A stretch of DNA of 28,584 bases from an uncultured Slackia sp. (GTDB lineage: Bacteria > Actinomycetota > Coriobacteriia > Coriobacteriales > Eggerthellaceae), in NCBI GenBank assembly GCA_900553775.1, contig USEZ01000009.1, forward strand, positions 1 to 28,584, written 5' to 3'. Positions 21,609 through 28,584 of this stretch are shown piece by piece (position 1 is the stretch's first letter; each line of letters starts with the position of its first letter). The notes below the pieces were generated by a model. The model was not told the origin of the DNA. It saw nothing but the letters and a program-made list of their open reading frames with translations, and ran no database searches. Both the position numbers and the translations under genes were made by a program.

Positions 21609-22754
21609 CTATACAGCCTGGGCGGACGCATTAATCGTGACGTCCGCGCGATCGTTGACGTTGCCGGCATTGACGGGGTTGCGCTTCGACAGGGCGAAGA
21701 TGACCGCCGCCGCCGCGACGCCGATGAACGCCACCGCGATCGTGCCTGCGATGCCCGTTTTGGCGATCGCGCACGCCACAGCTCCTACCAGGCCTGCTGC
21801 GGGGAAGGTGACAAGCCATGCCACCAGCATGCGGCCCGCGACGCCCCAATTCACCACGCTGCCCTTCTTGCCCAGGCCCGATCCGATGATCGAACCCGAG
21901 CACACCTGCGTCGTAGACAGCGCGAAACCAAGATGCGACGAAGCGAGGATGGTGGCCGCCGACGCCGATTCGGCCGCGAATCCCTGAGGGGTGGAAATCT
22001 CGGTCAGGCCTTTGCCCAGCGTGCGGATGACGCGCCAGCCGCCCATATAGGTTCCGAGCGCGATCGTGAACCCGCACACGGCGACGACCCACAGTTCGGG
22101 CCCGCTCCCCGAAGGCTGCACGCCCACGGCGATCAGCGTGAGCGTGATGATGCCCATGGTCTTTTGCGCATCGTTGGTGCCGTGCGAAAGCGCAACGAGG
22201 CATGCGGTGACGGTCTGGCCGTGACGGAACCCGCGTTCCACCTGGCTTTCGTTCATCTTTTTAACAATAAGATAGATAAGCTTCACCGCCACGAACGCCG
22301 CAAGCCCCGCCACGACAGGCGATATGAGGGCGGGAATGAGCACCTTGGTGGCAACCGCCCCGAAATTCACGCCTTCGACGCCGGCGCCGATGATCACCGC
22401 GCCCACGAGGCCGCCGAAAAGCGCATGCGACGAGCTGGACGGCAAGCCGACGAGCCACGTCAGAAGGTTCCAGATGATGGCGCCTACAAGGCCTGCGAAA
22501 ATGAATTCGGGCGCGATGAACACCTCTTGCTCGTTGATGATGCCGCCCGAGATGGTTTTCGCCACCTCGGTGGAAAGAAACGCCCCGATCAGATTCAGCG
22601 TACCCGCCGCGATGACGGCGGTCTTGGGCTTGAGCGCCCCCGTAGCGATAGACGTGGCCATAGCATTGGCCGTGTCATGGAAGCCGTTCGTAAAATCAAA
22701 GATAAGCGCCGTGGCTATGACGAGTCCGACGACGATGAGCGTCGCGAGTTCCAT
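21609..22754 (-). CDS. PiT-family inorganic phosphate transporter
   Basis: A 381-residue membrane transporter of the Pit/PHO4 family that takes up phosphate, probably as a metal-phosphate complex, driven by protons or sodium. It carries the two inverted PiT signatures: GFHDTANAMATSIATGALKP at about residues 24-43, and the second copy SHGTNDAQKTMGIITL at about 190-205. Ten or more helices are visible, with a conserved hydrophilic SSSHALFGGL around 105-115. Length matches the family. The start at 22754 is preceded by a weak GGATAGGG site. The upstream leader contains TTGACA direct repeats spaced 11 bases apart and a long hairpin, which may link expression to phosphate status (inference). The small membrane gene follows at once. 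Confidence 0.94.
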   Translation of the reverse strand: MELATLIVVGLVIATALIFDFTNGFHDTANAMATSIATGALKPKTAVIAAGTLNLIGAFLSTEVAKTISGGIINEQEVFIAPEFIFAGLVGAIIWNLLTWLVGLPSSSSHALFGGLVGAVIIGAGVEGVNFGAVATKVLIPALISPVVAGLAAFVAVKLIYLIVKKMNESQVERGFRHGQTVTACLVALSHGTNDAQKTMGIITLTLIAVGVQPSGSGPELWVVAVCGFTIALGTYMGGWRVIRTLGKGLTEISTPQGFAAESASAATILASSHLGFALSTTQVCSGSIIGSGLGKKGSVVNWGVAGRMLVAWLVTFPAAGLVGAVACAIAKTGIAGTIAVAFIGVAAAAVIFALSKRNPVNAGNVNDRADVTINASAQAV

Positions 22755-22804
22755 GGATGCCCTATCCCCTTTTCAACGGGCATGTTCGAACACGATGCGC
22801 ACGT

Positions 22805-22855
22805 CGAACACGCTCTACCGATTTTGCAGAAAACAAACTAAGAGCGTCGTGTTCG
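22805..22855 (-). promoter_or_regulatory. Leader hairpin of the phosphate transporter gene
   Basis: On the minus strand CGAACACG-ACG-CTCT pairs with AGAGCGTGTTCG over 12 bases with a 3-base bulge and a loop of about 24 bases, about 50-100 bases before the transporter start. It could be a regulatory leader structure. No known riboswitch class is recognised. Confidence 0.4.
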
Positions 22856-22877
22856 GTGCATGTCAAAGAAATGTCAA
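22838..22877 (-). promoter_or_regulatory. Candidate promoter with Pho-box-like direct repeats
   Basis: On the minus strand TTGACA occurs twice, at 22872-22877 and 22861-22866, exactly 11 bases apart. The second copy could also act as -35 with TCTTAG at 22838-22843, 17 bases away. An 11-base direct repeat upstream of a phosphate transporter is reminiscent of PhoP boxes, but the -10 match is poor. Confidence 0.4.
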
Positions 22878-22919
22878 ATGCAGGTAAAGTTCGGCAGAGA
22901 CGGCACGAATCGGCGAACG

Positions 22920-22977
<58 letters not shown>

Positions 22978-22986
22978 GGATACAGC

Positions 22987-23013
22987 AAAAAGAGCCGCCG
23001 AAGCGACTCTTTT
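22987..23013 (-). terminator. Terminator of the tRNA-Asp gene
   Basis: On the minus strand AAAAGAGTCGC pairs with GCGGCTCTTTT (one G-U) around TTCG, then a run of T. It begins 10 bases past the tRNA 3' end. Confidence 0.85.
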
Positions 23014-23022
23014 AAATTCAGA

Positions 23023-23099
<77 letters not shown>

Positions 23100-23422
23100 G
23101 TGTTGTGTGTTGCCGTTGCAACGAGTTGGTAGTATACAGAAGAACACGAGGAATGCCAAGAGAATTTTGAAAATATTTTTCCTTATCTCCTATCGCGCAT
23201 CCGGGCATCGTCAACCGTTTTGCAAAGACGTCCGAGCCGCTCTCGATAAAACGGAGGCTTTGGACGCGCGGGCGGACGCGATACGTCCATACCGCATGCG
23301 AGACACGATGGCGCAGGCGCCCCTCCGGACGATACGCCCCGGCCGGCATTCGCAATGCAGGCCTTCTTCGGGCGATCGCCAGAGGCGCCCGCCTTGAATC
23401 GACGTCCGCGCGCGGCACGGCC
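23100..23422. other. Intergenic region between tRNA-Asp and brnQ-like gene
   Basis: It holds the tRNA-Asp promoter at 23131-23159 and AT-rich upstream sequence to about 23190. The rest (about 23200-23422) is GC-rich, has no supported gene, and shows no clear terminator for the transporter gene that ends at 23423. Confidence 0.5.
23131..23159 (-). promoter_or_regulatory. Promoter of tRNA-Asp
   Basis: On the minus strand TTGGCA (23154-23159) and TATACT (23131-23136) are 17 bases apart, about 30 bases before the tRNA. This is a near-consensus housekeeping promoter. Confidence 0.8.
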
Positions 23423-24763
23423 CTATGCGCGTTTCTTCTCGATCGACGAATGCACGATGCCTGCGATCGCAGCGATCGCGGCGATGCATATCCAGCCCAG
23501 CCCCATATCGGCCCCCGGCAGCGCATCGAGGAATATCCACGCCTCGGGAGCGAAGGCGTCGCGCAGCGCGATGACGACGCTCGTCGCCGCCGTGGACAAA
23601 ACGACCCACGGCCACATGCGCGCGAATTTGTCGCAAGCGCCATGGGCGAGGCCCATGACCATCATGGCGATGGCGGGAGGATACAGCGCGCCCAGAAGCG
23701 GCGCGGAAAACGCCAGAATGGAATCGAGGCCCACCAAAGACACGGCGCAGCTGAACACCGCGAATGCGCCCGCCCATGCAGGCAGCGGGATGCGCGGGCA
23801 CACTTCGGAGAAATACTCGGCGCAGCATGAGATAAGGCCCGTGCATACGTTCAGACACGCCAGCAGGAAAATGGCGGCGACGATGACCGATCCCACTTCG
23901 CCGAAATGCATATTGGCCGAAGCGGCGAGAATCTCGGCGCCGTTGGCGGCATCGGGCATGACGGGCGCCATGGACAATCCCACGAACGACAGCCCGCAAT
24001 ATACCGCAGCCATCAAGACGCCGGCGACGATGCCCGCGACAGAGATGGCGCCCGTCACCTTTTTCGGATCGGTCACGCCCTGCTCTTTGACGTTGGAGGC
24101 CACCACGATGCCGAAGCACAGAGCCGCAAGCAGATCCATGGTCTGATAGCCCGCCAGAAAGCCCTCGGAAGCCGCATTGCCGTCATAAGGAGGACGGGCG
24201 GCGGGAACGTCGGAAAGCCCGCCGAAGATGGCCGAGCCCACCACCAGCGCGATCAATACAATCAGTGCCGGCGCGGAAAACCTTCCCAGAATGCGCGAGA
24301 GCATGCCGGGGCGAAGCGCCAAAAAGAACGCGACCGCGAAAAAGACCACCGAAAACCCTGCGGCCAGCACGAACGAATCGCCGCCCGGAACGAGGGGCTT
24401 GATCATCTCGTAAGCCGTCGTGGACGTACGCGGAATGGCCAGAAACGGGCCGATGGTCAAATAGACCAGCGCGATGAACACGGAGGCGAACAGAGGGTGG
24501 ACGCGGCCTGCAAGCTGGCGGATATCGCCGACCAGCGCCACCGCGATGATGCCGAGAACCGGCAAACCGATGCCGGCGATCAGAAAGCCTGCCGTCGCAG
24601 GCACCGCATCGGCTCCCGCCTGCAGGCCCAAAAGCGGCGGCAGAATCAGATTGCCCGCTCCGAAAAACATCGAGAACAGCATGCCGCCGAGCACCAGCAG
24701 CTGCATGCGGCTCATGCCGATTCGAGTTGTTTTGCTCTCTTTCACGAATACCCCATTCCCCAT
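23423..24763 (-). CDS. BrnQ-type branched-chain amino acid carrier
   Basis: A 446-residue permease of the LIVCS family (sodium- or proton-coupled uptake of Leu, Ile and Val). It has the family N-terminus LVLGGMLFSMFFGAGNLILPP (about 22-42), about 12 membrane helices, the conserved IPRTSTTAYE (about 112-121) and a C-terminal Lys/Arg anchor. The GTG at 24745 has a better GGGG site than the ATG at 24763, so the true start could be either. The ATG lies one base after the T-run of the upstream gene's terminator, so expression must come from read-through or a promoter inside the preceding small gene. No amino-acid-responsive leader such as a T-box is visible. Confidence 0.92.
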   Translation of the reverse strand: MGNGVFVKESKTTRIGMSRMQLLVLGGMLFSMFFGAGNLILPPLLGLQAGADAVPATAGFLIAGIGLPVLGIIAVALVGDIRQLAGRVHPLFASVFIALVYLTIGPFLAIPRTSTTAYEMIKPLVPGGDSFVLAAGFSVVFFAVAFFLALRPGMLSRILGRFSAPALIVLIALVVGSAIFGGLSDVPAARPPYDGNAASEGFLAGYQTMDLLAALCFGIVVASNVKEQGVTDPKKVTGAISVAGIVAGVLMAAVYCGLSFVGLSMAPVMPDAANGAEILAASANMHFGEVGSVIVAAIFLLACLNVCTGLISCCAEYFSEVCPRIPLPAWAGAFAVFSCAVSLVGLDSILAFSAPLLGALYPPAIAMMVMGLAHGACDKFARMWPWVVLSTAATSVVIALRDAFAPEAWIFLDALPGADMGLGWICIAAIAAIAGIVHSSIEKKRA

Positions 24764-24764
24764 G

Positions 24765-24787
24765 AAAAAGGGGCGCTACAGCGCCCC
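24765..24787 (-). terminator. Terminator overlapping the small gene's stop, next to brnQ-like gene
   Basis: On the minus strand GGGGCGC pairs with GCGCCCC around TGTA, followed by a run of five T. The stem includes the stop codon of the 72-residue gene (24776-24778), and the T-run ends one base before the ATG at 24763. Confidence 0.85.
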
Positions 24788-24994
24788 GTTGCCAGCCATC
24801 TCCCAATTATTAAGAAAGGCGTCTTTATCCTGGTATGGGCAACGACACTTATCCTTGCCGTCGCTGACCTCGACCCAAAAGCCGTCGCGCCCGTATTTCC
24901 TATCGAGCGGAACGATCTGGTACACCTGACCGGGTTCGAGGCTCACGCCGGTAATCAAAGAGCGTCTGCCTTTATATCTCATCAGTTCGCTCAT
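24776..24994 (-). CDS. Small hypothetical protein, 72 residues
   Basis: A 72-residue, soluble, charged protein with AAAGGCGGG upstream of its ATG. The sequence MSELMRYKGRRSLITGVSLEPG, then QIVPLDRKYGRDGFWVEVSD, then KCRCPYQDKDAFLNNW looks like a small beta barrel, perhaps SH3-like, with two close Cys (C50 and C52) that could bind metal or be chance. No family is recognised. It ends in the terminator beside the BrnQ-like gene and is probably its own unit. No leader-peptide features (runs of Leu, Ile or Val codons) are seen, so an attenuator peptide role is not favoured. Confidence 0.7.
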   Translation of the reverse strand: MSELMRYKGRRSLITGVSLEPGQVYQIVPLDRKYGRDGFWVEVSDGKDKCRCPYQDKDAFLNNWEMAGNGAL

Positions 24995-25171
24995 TGCTCG
25001 CCCGCCTTTCTCAACCTGTCAGAACATGCATTAGCATCATTTTTCACAACGAACCGCGATTTTACATGCAGATAACCCTCCGTCGCAAGCGTTCTTCGAC
25101 AAAACCCCTCGAATGTAGACAGAGGCCCCGTCTGAATCGATTCGCTGCACATACGCGCTCCGCATGCTTTC

Positions 25172-25207
25172 AAAAAGAAAGGCTGGAAGCATCGACTCCC
25201 AGCCTTT
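25172..25207 (-). terminator. Terminator of the tRNA-Lys gene
   Basis: On the minus strand AAAGGCTGG pairs with CCAGCCTTT around a 12-base loop, then TTCTTTTT follows. It lies directly past the tRNA 3' end. Confidence 0.85.
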
Positions 25208-25215
25208 TGATATCC

Positions 25216-25291
25216 TGGTGGATCGTCGGGGACTCGAACCCCGGACCTTGGGATTAAGAGTCCCCTGCTCTACCAACTAAGCTAACGATCC
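25216..25291 (-). tRNA. tRNA-Lys (anticodon CTT)
   Basis: Acceptor GGATCGT pairs with ACGATCC, A73 and CCA are encoded, and the anticodon loop CTCTTAA gives CTT. The anticodon stem GGGGA/TCCCA has a G-A mismatch at its outer pair. The T arm has GTTCGAGTC. A promoter lies upstream at 25342-25370. Confidence 0.92.
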
Positions 25292-25341
25292 GAAAAGCAT
25301 ATGTGAAGGTTCTGCATTCCGTTGCTGAAATGCGCTTGGCT

Positions 25342-25370
25342 ATTGTGAACGAAAATATTCTTTCATGCAA
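25342..25370 (-). promoter_or_regulatory. Candidate promoter of tRNA-Lys
   Basis: On the minus strand TTGCAT (25365-25370) and CACAAT (25342-25347) are 17 bases apart, about 50 bases before the tRNA. The match is fair. Read-through from tRNA-His is also possible because no terminator hairpin separates them. Confidence 0.55.
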
Positions 25371-25386
25371 GAGCCAATTTAAAAAA

Positions 25387-25464
25387 TGGGGTGGGTGATC
25401 GGATTCGAACCGACGACCTCCAGAGCCACAATCTGGCGCCCTAACCAACTAGGCCACACCCACC
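25387..25464 (-). tRNA. tRNA-His (anticodon GTG)
   Basis: Acceptor GTGGGTG pairs with CACCCAC, and an extra G at position -1 faces C73, the hallmark of tRNA-His. The anticodon loop TTGTGGC in stem CCAGA/TCTGG gives GTG. CCA is encoded. Confidence 0.94.
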
Positions 25465-25490
25465 ACGTCGCACGCAATGTGCAAGTGGAT

Positions 25491-25519
25491 AATATACAGA
25501 CCTTCCCTTCGTTTGGCAA
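25491..25519 (-). promoter_or_regulatory. Promoter of tRNA-His
   Basis: On the minus strand TTGCCA (25514-25519) and TATATT (25491-25496) are 17 bases apart, about 27 bases before the tRNA. This is close to consensus. Confidence 0.8.
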
Positions 25520-25554
25520 GAAGATTTTTCAATTATTTCCTTTTTTCGTTCCGT

Positions 25555-25742
25555 TATAATGAATGGACGCGTGCATGCACGCCTGAGAAACCTCCGGCGC
25601 ACGAACCGAAACTGCGCTGCAAGCCTTCGACGATCAGGCGCAAACGTGCCGCGCGAAGCGCGTTCGACACGCGCATCCGCTTCGCGCGGCGGACGAGACG
25701 CGATGCGCCCGTCGAAACGCCGCGGCAGACGCGCGCACATCC
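25555..25742 (+). other. Region upstream of tRNA-Arg with promoter and inverted repeats
   Basis: No protein gene is supported. A perfect -10 TATAAT at 25555-25560 has no clear -35. After it come the palindrome GCGTGCATGCACGC (25569-25582) and a 12-bp inverted repeat CCGCGCGAAGCG (25649-25660)/CGCTTCGCGCGG (25678-25689). The promoter would give a long, structured leader to tRNA-Arg or a small RNA. Confidence 0.35.
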
Positions 25743-25818
25743 GCCCCCGTGGCTCAATGGATAGAGCACCGGACTTCTAATCCGATGGTTGTGGGTTCGA
25801 ATCCCGCCGGGGGCGCCA
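25743..25818 (+). tRNA. tRNA-Arg (anticodon TCT)
   Basis: Acceptor GCCCCCG pairs with CGGGGGC, the D arm has GGCTCAATGGA, and the anticodon loop CTTCTAA gives TCT, which reads AGA and AGG. The T arm has GTTCGAATC, and G73 and CCA are encoded. Confidence 0.95.
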
Positions 25819-25829
25819 TCTTTTCCGAT

Positions 25830-25861
25830 CGGCCCGCCATGCGTCATGCCGGGCGGTTTTC
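25830..25861 (+). terminator. Terminator of the tRNA-Arg gene
   Basis: CGGCCCGCCATG pairs with CATGCCGGGCGG around CGT with two mismatches, followed by TTTT. It lies 12 bases past the tRNA 3' end. Confidence 0.75.
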
Positions 25862-25918
25862 ACTTCGAATAAAGCGGCCGCGGCGGACAAACCGCTTTTC
25901 CGCCGGCGCAGGCCCCAA

Positions 25919-25950
25919 TCGAGCCGAAAGATACGATGCCTTCGGCTCGA
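25919..25950 (-). terminator. Possible terminator hairpin of the LysR gene
   Basis: TCGAGCCGAA (25919-25928) and TTCGGCTCGA (25941-25950) are perfect arms with a 12-base loop, 119 bases past the LysR stop. There is no clear T-run, so this is tentative. A second hairpin near 25870-25895 has a short T-run. Confidence 0.3.
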
Positions 25951-26068
25951 CCAACCGCGATGCGATCGATCGAGCGCATCCGCAGCCCCATCGCAGCATG
26001 GATTCGCCCATTTTGCAGAGCACGCCGGCGGCGGTGCGCGCCGCCCTGCTCGCCGCACGGCGGCGCGG

Positions 26069-26974
26069 CTATCGGCCGAGCTTTTCGAATTCGCCTCCCA
26101 CGCCTTTGAAAAGCGCCTTGAAATCGTTTTCGAATACGCTCGACTTCAGACGGACGAACGATATATCGTGAACGATCGCGTCTCCTTCGATCGCGACGCG
26201 CGCGAGCCTGCCCGATGAAAGCTCGGATGCCACCGCGGCTTCGTAAACGAACGAAATGCCCAGGTCGGCCTCGACGAACGCCTTGATGATGCCGATGCTC
26301 GACACCTCGACGATGTCGGAAAACGAAGCGATCGCCAGGTTGCGGCGGCGCAATGCATGCTCGAGCACCGCGCGCGATCCCGACGCCTCCTCTCGCACGA
26401 TCAACGGAATATCGAGCAGATCCTCCATGCAGCAGCATCCGCGACGCGCCAAAGGATGGCCCGGCGCGCACACGCATACGAGCTCCTGCTCGCACAGGCG
26501 GTCCCACGAAAACGCGTCCTTCTCGAAAAAGCCCTCGAGAAACGCGCAGTCGATCAGGCCCCTTCCCATCAGGTCCAAAAGCTCTTCGGTGCTGCGCGAA
26601 GCCACCGTGACGCGCATGCGGGGGTTCTTCTTCATGAAACGGGCAAGTGCCGGAGCCACGATGTATTCGCCCGCCGTCAGCGTCATGCCCACCTTCAAAT
26701 GCACAGTCTCATCCGACGAAACCGCCGCGATGCGGCGCTTGAGCAACGCTTCGTCGTGGGCGAACGATTGAAATGCGCGCTGCAGCAGCCTTCCCTCTTC
26801 GGTCAGGCGCATCGATTTTCCCTCGATGGCAACGAGCTTGGCGCCGTATGCGCGCTCGAGATGCGCCATATGCTGAGACACCGCCGATTGCGTCAGATTG
26901 AGCGCCCGGGCCGCATGGGTGTAATTCAGCGTGTGGCACACGGCGAGAAACGTGTTCACGCGGGTATCGAGCAT
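26069..26974 (-). CDS. LysR-family transcriptional regulator
   Basis: A 301-residue protein. The ATG at 26974 has GGAGG five bases upstream, and the frame continues four codons to a TTG without benefit. Residues 1-60 are the winged HTH: VNTFLAVCHTLNYTHAARAL, then NLTQSAVSQHMAHLERAYGA, the LysR signature. Residues about 85-295 are the periplasmic-binding-like effector domain with a domain-swapped hinge (VHLKVGMTLTAGEYIVAP and GISFVYEAAVASEL). The Cys-rich loop GCCCMED near 180 is odd. It is divergent from a TDT exporter gene, with a short AT-rich interval that should hold its sites. LysR proteins usually activate the divergent gene in response to a metabolite. The metabolite is unknown here. 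Confidence 0.93.
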   Translation of the reverse strand: MLDTRVNTFLAVCHTLNYTHAARALNLTQSAVSQHMAHLERAYGAKLVAIEGKSMRLTEEGRLLQRAFQSFAHDEALLKRRIAAVSSDETVHLKVGMTLTAGEYIVAPALARFMKKNPRMRVTVASRSTEELLDLMGRGLIDCAFLEGFFEKDAFSWDRLCEQELVCVCAPGHPLARRGCCCMEDLLDIPLIVREEASGSRAVLEHALRRRNLAIASFSDIVEVSSIGIIKAFVEADLGISFVYEAAVASELSSGRLARVAIEGDAIVHDISFVRLKSSVFENDFKALFKGVGGEFEKLGR

Positions 26975-27107
26975 GACCGCCTCCAACCATAACGAAAACT
27001 ATTCGTATCATTAGAAATCATAAGTTTACTTCATCGAAAGGCAGGCGCAAGATACCCCTATCGTTTTCGGCGGCCATGCGAAGGCCGCATCGACGCAAGG
27101 AGAAGAC
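26975..27107. promoter_or_regulatory. Divergent LysR/TDT control region
   Basis: The 133-base AT-rich gap holds direct repeats ATCAT at 27007-27011 and 27017-27021, 10 bases apart (one helical turn), between the LysR gene and the exporter gene. A LysR-type binding box of T-N11-A form is likely in this area, although no exact dyad stands out. Individual promoters were not resolved. Confidence 0.5.
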
Positions 27108-28073
27108 ATGCGCGCATTTCTGAAGAAGGTGCCCATTCCCACGGGCGGCGTGGCCCTCGGCCTGGCGGCGCTCGGCATTCTGCTCAAGCCCTTTTCGTTC
27201 GCGGCCTACGCGGTCTGCGGCATCTGCGCCTTCGCGCTCGTGGCGCTTTTGGCGGGCCGCATGGCAATCGATTCCGCGGGCATTCGCCAAGACTTCGAAA
27301 ACCCGATCCTGGCAAGCGTCAGCGCCACATTCCTCATGGCCGTCATGCAGCTTTCCACGTACCTGGCGCCGCTCGTCTATCCGGCGGCGCTTGCGATATG
27401 GGCGTGCGCCGTGCTTGCGCACGCGGCGCTGATCGTCTGGTTCACGGCGCATCACCTGCGCCCGTTCGACCTGAAGAAGGTCTATCCGACGTTTTTCATC
27501 TGCTATGTGGGCATTGTCGTGGCATCGGTGAGCTCTCCGGCCTACGGCTTGCAAGGGCTCGGGTCGGCCATTTTCTGGTTCGGATTCGCCGCCTACACCG
27601 TTTTGCTCGCGGTGGTGACGCTGCGCTATGCGAAACACCCCGTCGAGGAGGGCGCGCGGCCGCTGTTCTGCATCTACACGGCCCCCATGAGCCTCTCGCT
27701 TGCGGGATACCTCGCCACCGCCTCCGAGCCGAACCCGGCATTCGCCTGCGTGCTCGCCGTGCTCGCGCAGCTGCTGCTGATTGCGGTGCTGTTCCGCCTG
27801 CCGCACTTCCTGCGCCTGAAGTTCTACCCCAGCTACGCGGCCATGACCTTCCCGTTCGTGATCACGGCAACCGCGCTCGACCGCACGCTTTCGATGCTCG
27901 CCGGCGCGGGCGTGGGCTATCCTGCCGTGCTTCACGCACTGGTCGCCATCGAAATCGCACTCGCCTGCGCCATGGTGGGATACGTGTTCGTGCGCTACAT
28001 GATGGAATTCGCACGCATCGGCCGCGGCCTGGCCGCAAAACGATGCCGCGCCCGCGAACTCGCCGCCGAATAG
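27108..28073 (+). CDS. TDT-family (TehA/SLAC1-like) transporter
   Basis: A 321-residue membrane protein with about ten helices. It opens with KVPIPTGGVALGLAALGILL, the usual start of tellurite-resistance/dicarboxylate transporter (TDT) proteins. Other family features are FENPILASVSATFLMAVMQL, SAIFWFGFAAYTVLL and a C-terminal segment with LRLKFYPSYAAMTFPFVITA. The ATG at 27108 follows AAGGAGA four bases upstream. The family includes malate transporters, sulfite exporters, tellurite-linked TehA and anion channels such as SLAC1, so the substrate is probably an anion but is not known. The divergent LysR gene is the likely regulator. Confidence 0.9.
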   Translation: MRAFLKKVPIPTGGVALGLAALGILLKPFSFAAYAVCGICAFALVALLAGRMAIDSAGIRQDFENPILASVSATFLMAVMQLSTYLAPLVYPAALAIWACAVLAHAALIVWFTAHHLRPFDLKKVYPTFFICYVGIVVASVSSPAYGLQGLGSAIFWFGFAAYTVLLAVVTLRYAKHPVEEGARPLFCIYTAPMSLSLAGYLATASEPNPAFACVLAVLAQLLLIAVLFRLPHFLRLKFYPSYAAMTFPFVITATALDRTLSMLAGAGVGYPAVLHALVAIEIALACAMVGYVFVRYMMEFARIGRGLAAKRCRARELAAE

Positions 28074-28392
28074 TTCGAAGCGAGCCGCCCTACCGCCGAA
28101 CGGCAAGCGCCGAGACGAACGGCCGCGAAACGAAAATCCGCCACACTCGAATCTTTCATGCGGCCCGATGCCCTCAAGCGTCGGGCCGCATTCGCTTTAC
28201 GCATCGCCGCGAAACACGCATCCGAGGTATAACGCACCTGGCGCACGGCGGGCTTTCACGGCAGACGCGATTCCGCTGCAATCGGCGCAAGCCCTTGACG
28301 CAACCGCAAAACCAGACATGCGCGCATAACCGGCGCGACAGCAGCGCAATCGACCGCCTTACACTCCCGAACGTCGCCCGCGCAAGCATCAT
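28074..28392. other. Intergenic region after the TDT transporter gene
   Basis: Apart from the terminator at 28158-28194, nothing gene-like is seen in these 319 bases. The overlapping frames lack ribosome binding sites and read as GC-driven chance frames. Confidence 0.5.
28158..28194 (+). terminator. Terminator-like hairpin of the TDT gene
   Basis: ATGCGGCCCGA (28158-28168) and TCGGGCCGCAT (28181-28191) are perfect 11-base arms around a 12-base loop, followed by TCGCTTT. It may also serve the minus-strand gene beyond it. Confidence 0.7.
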
Positions 28393-28584
28393 TTAAGTCG
28401 TCGTCGAATCCTTCAGCGCTTCCACGAAAAGACGTGCCGTCTCATCTTTGATGAAATCGTTTCTATACAACACGTAAAAATCGGTCGCAAGTCTCAAATC
28501 CACAAGCTCGAACGCACGGCATTCTTTCCGGCTGTCTATCCCGAAACGAGGAATAAGCGTCGTCGGAACAACACCGAATTCGTC
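28393..28584 (-). CDS. C-terminal end of a LysR-like protein, partial
   Basis: The last 63 codons of a minus-strand gene that enters from beyond the right edge (stop TAA at 28393-28395). The peptide EFGVVPTTLIPRFGIDSRKE, then FELVDLRLATDFYVLYRNDF and KDETARLFVEALKDS looks like the end of a LysR effector domain, with an Ile/Val-Pro-Arg segment, a short strand (YVLYR) and a closing helix (TARLFVEALKD). N-terminal DNA-binding evidence lies outside the window, so the family call is moderate. Confidence 0.65.
   Translation of the reverse strand, partial: DEFGVVPTTLIPRFGIDSRKECRAFELVDLRLATDFYVLYRNDFIKDETARLFVEALKDSTTT

Noticed and set aside
21279..22841. Plus-strand frame of 520 codons
   Set aside because: It is antisense to the phosphate transporter and its small neighbour and has an Arg/His-rich shadow composition.
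23211..24119. Minus-strand frame of 302 codons
   Set aside because: It overlaps the BrnQ-like gene in another frame and is Arg-rich, as expected of a shadow.
24776..24994. Leader peptide of an attenuator for the BrnQ-like gene
   Set aside because: The 72-residue product is too long and has no run of branched-chain codons, and the hairpin is a plain terminator with no visible alternative fold.
27398..28396. Plus-strand frame of 332 codons
   Set aside because: It overlaps the TDT transporter in another frame and is Arg/His-rich without a domain.

Overview
The window looks like chromosome from a GC-rich gut actinobacterium of the class Coriobacteriia, probably Eggerthellaceae. This is inferred from strong GC codon bias, the paralogue content (AlaA-like aminotransferase, RidA fusion, TDT exporter, lipoproteins with a DUF6591-like tail) and the kinase/HTH pair. 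The genus cannot be fixed from sequence alone. About 27 protein genes (two cut by the window edges) and four tRNA genes are supported. No insertion sequence, phage module, rRNA or CRISPR array was seen.

Region 1 (1-5.8 kb) is visibly less GC-rich than the rest and looks accessory. It holds an edge-truncated helical protein, a multi-pass membrane protein and a lipoprotein on the minus strand, then a 71-residue XRE regulator on the plus strand. A second lipoprotein follows on the minus strand, with a minus-strand HTH regulator-protein kinase pair beyond it. The kinase ends in two membrane helices. Two related palindromes with a conserved TTGYAG centre and compensating arm changes lie upstream of the two HTH genes.

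Region 2 (5.9-12.8 kb) holds a calcium-type P-type ATPase, a TetR-like regulator and TlyA on the minus strand. An ECF sigma factor and its membrane-anchored DUF4179-like partner are on the plus strand.

Region 3 (12.8-16.0 kb) is a minus-strand housekeeping operon, asp23-nusB-xseB-dxs. Region 4 (16.2-22.8 kb) has a C_GCAxxG_C_C redox-type protein, a RidA protein of three tandem domains and a peptide-deformylase-like protein lacking the catalytic Glu. It also has an XRE-HTH domain fused in frame to a full AlaA-type aminotransferase behind an array of GAAATTGAAC operators, and a PiT phosphate transporter with a small membrane protein.

Region 5 (22.8-28.6 kb) has tRNA-Asp, a BrnQ transporter behind a small gene, tRNA-Lys, tRNA-His and tRNA-Arg. 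A LysR regulator diverges from a TDT-family exporter, and the C-terminus of another LysR-like protein lies at the right edge.

The most interesting items are the HTH-aminotransferase fusion with its operator array and internal ribosome binding site, the covarying palindromes beside the HTH genes, the degenerate deformylase and the triple RidA.
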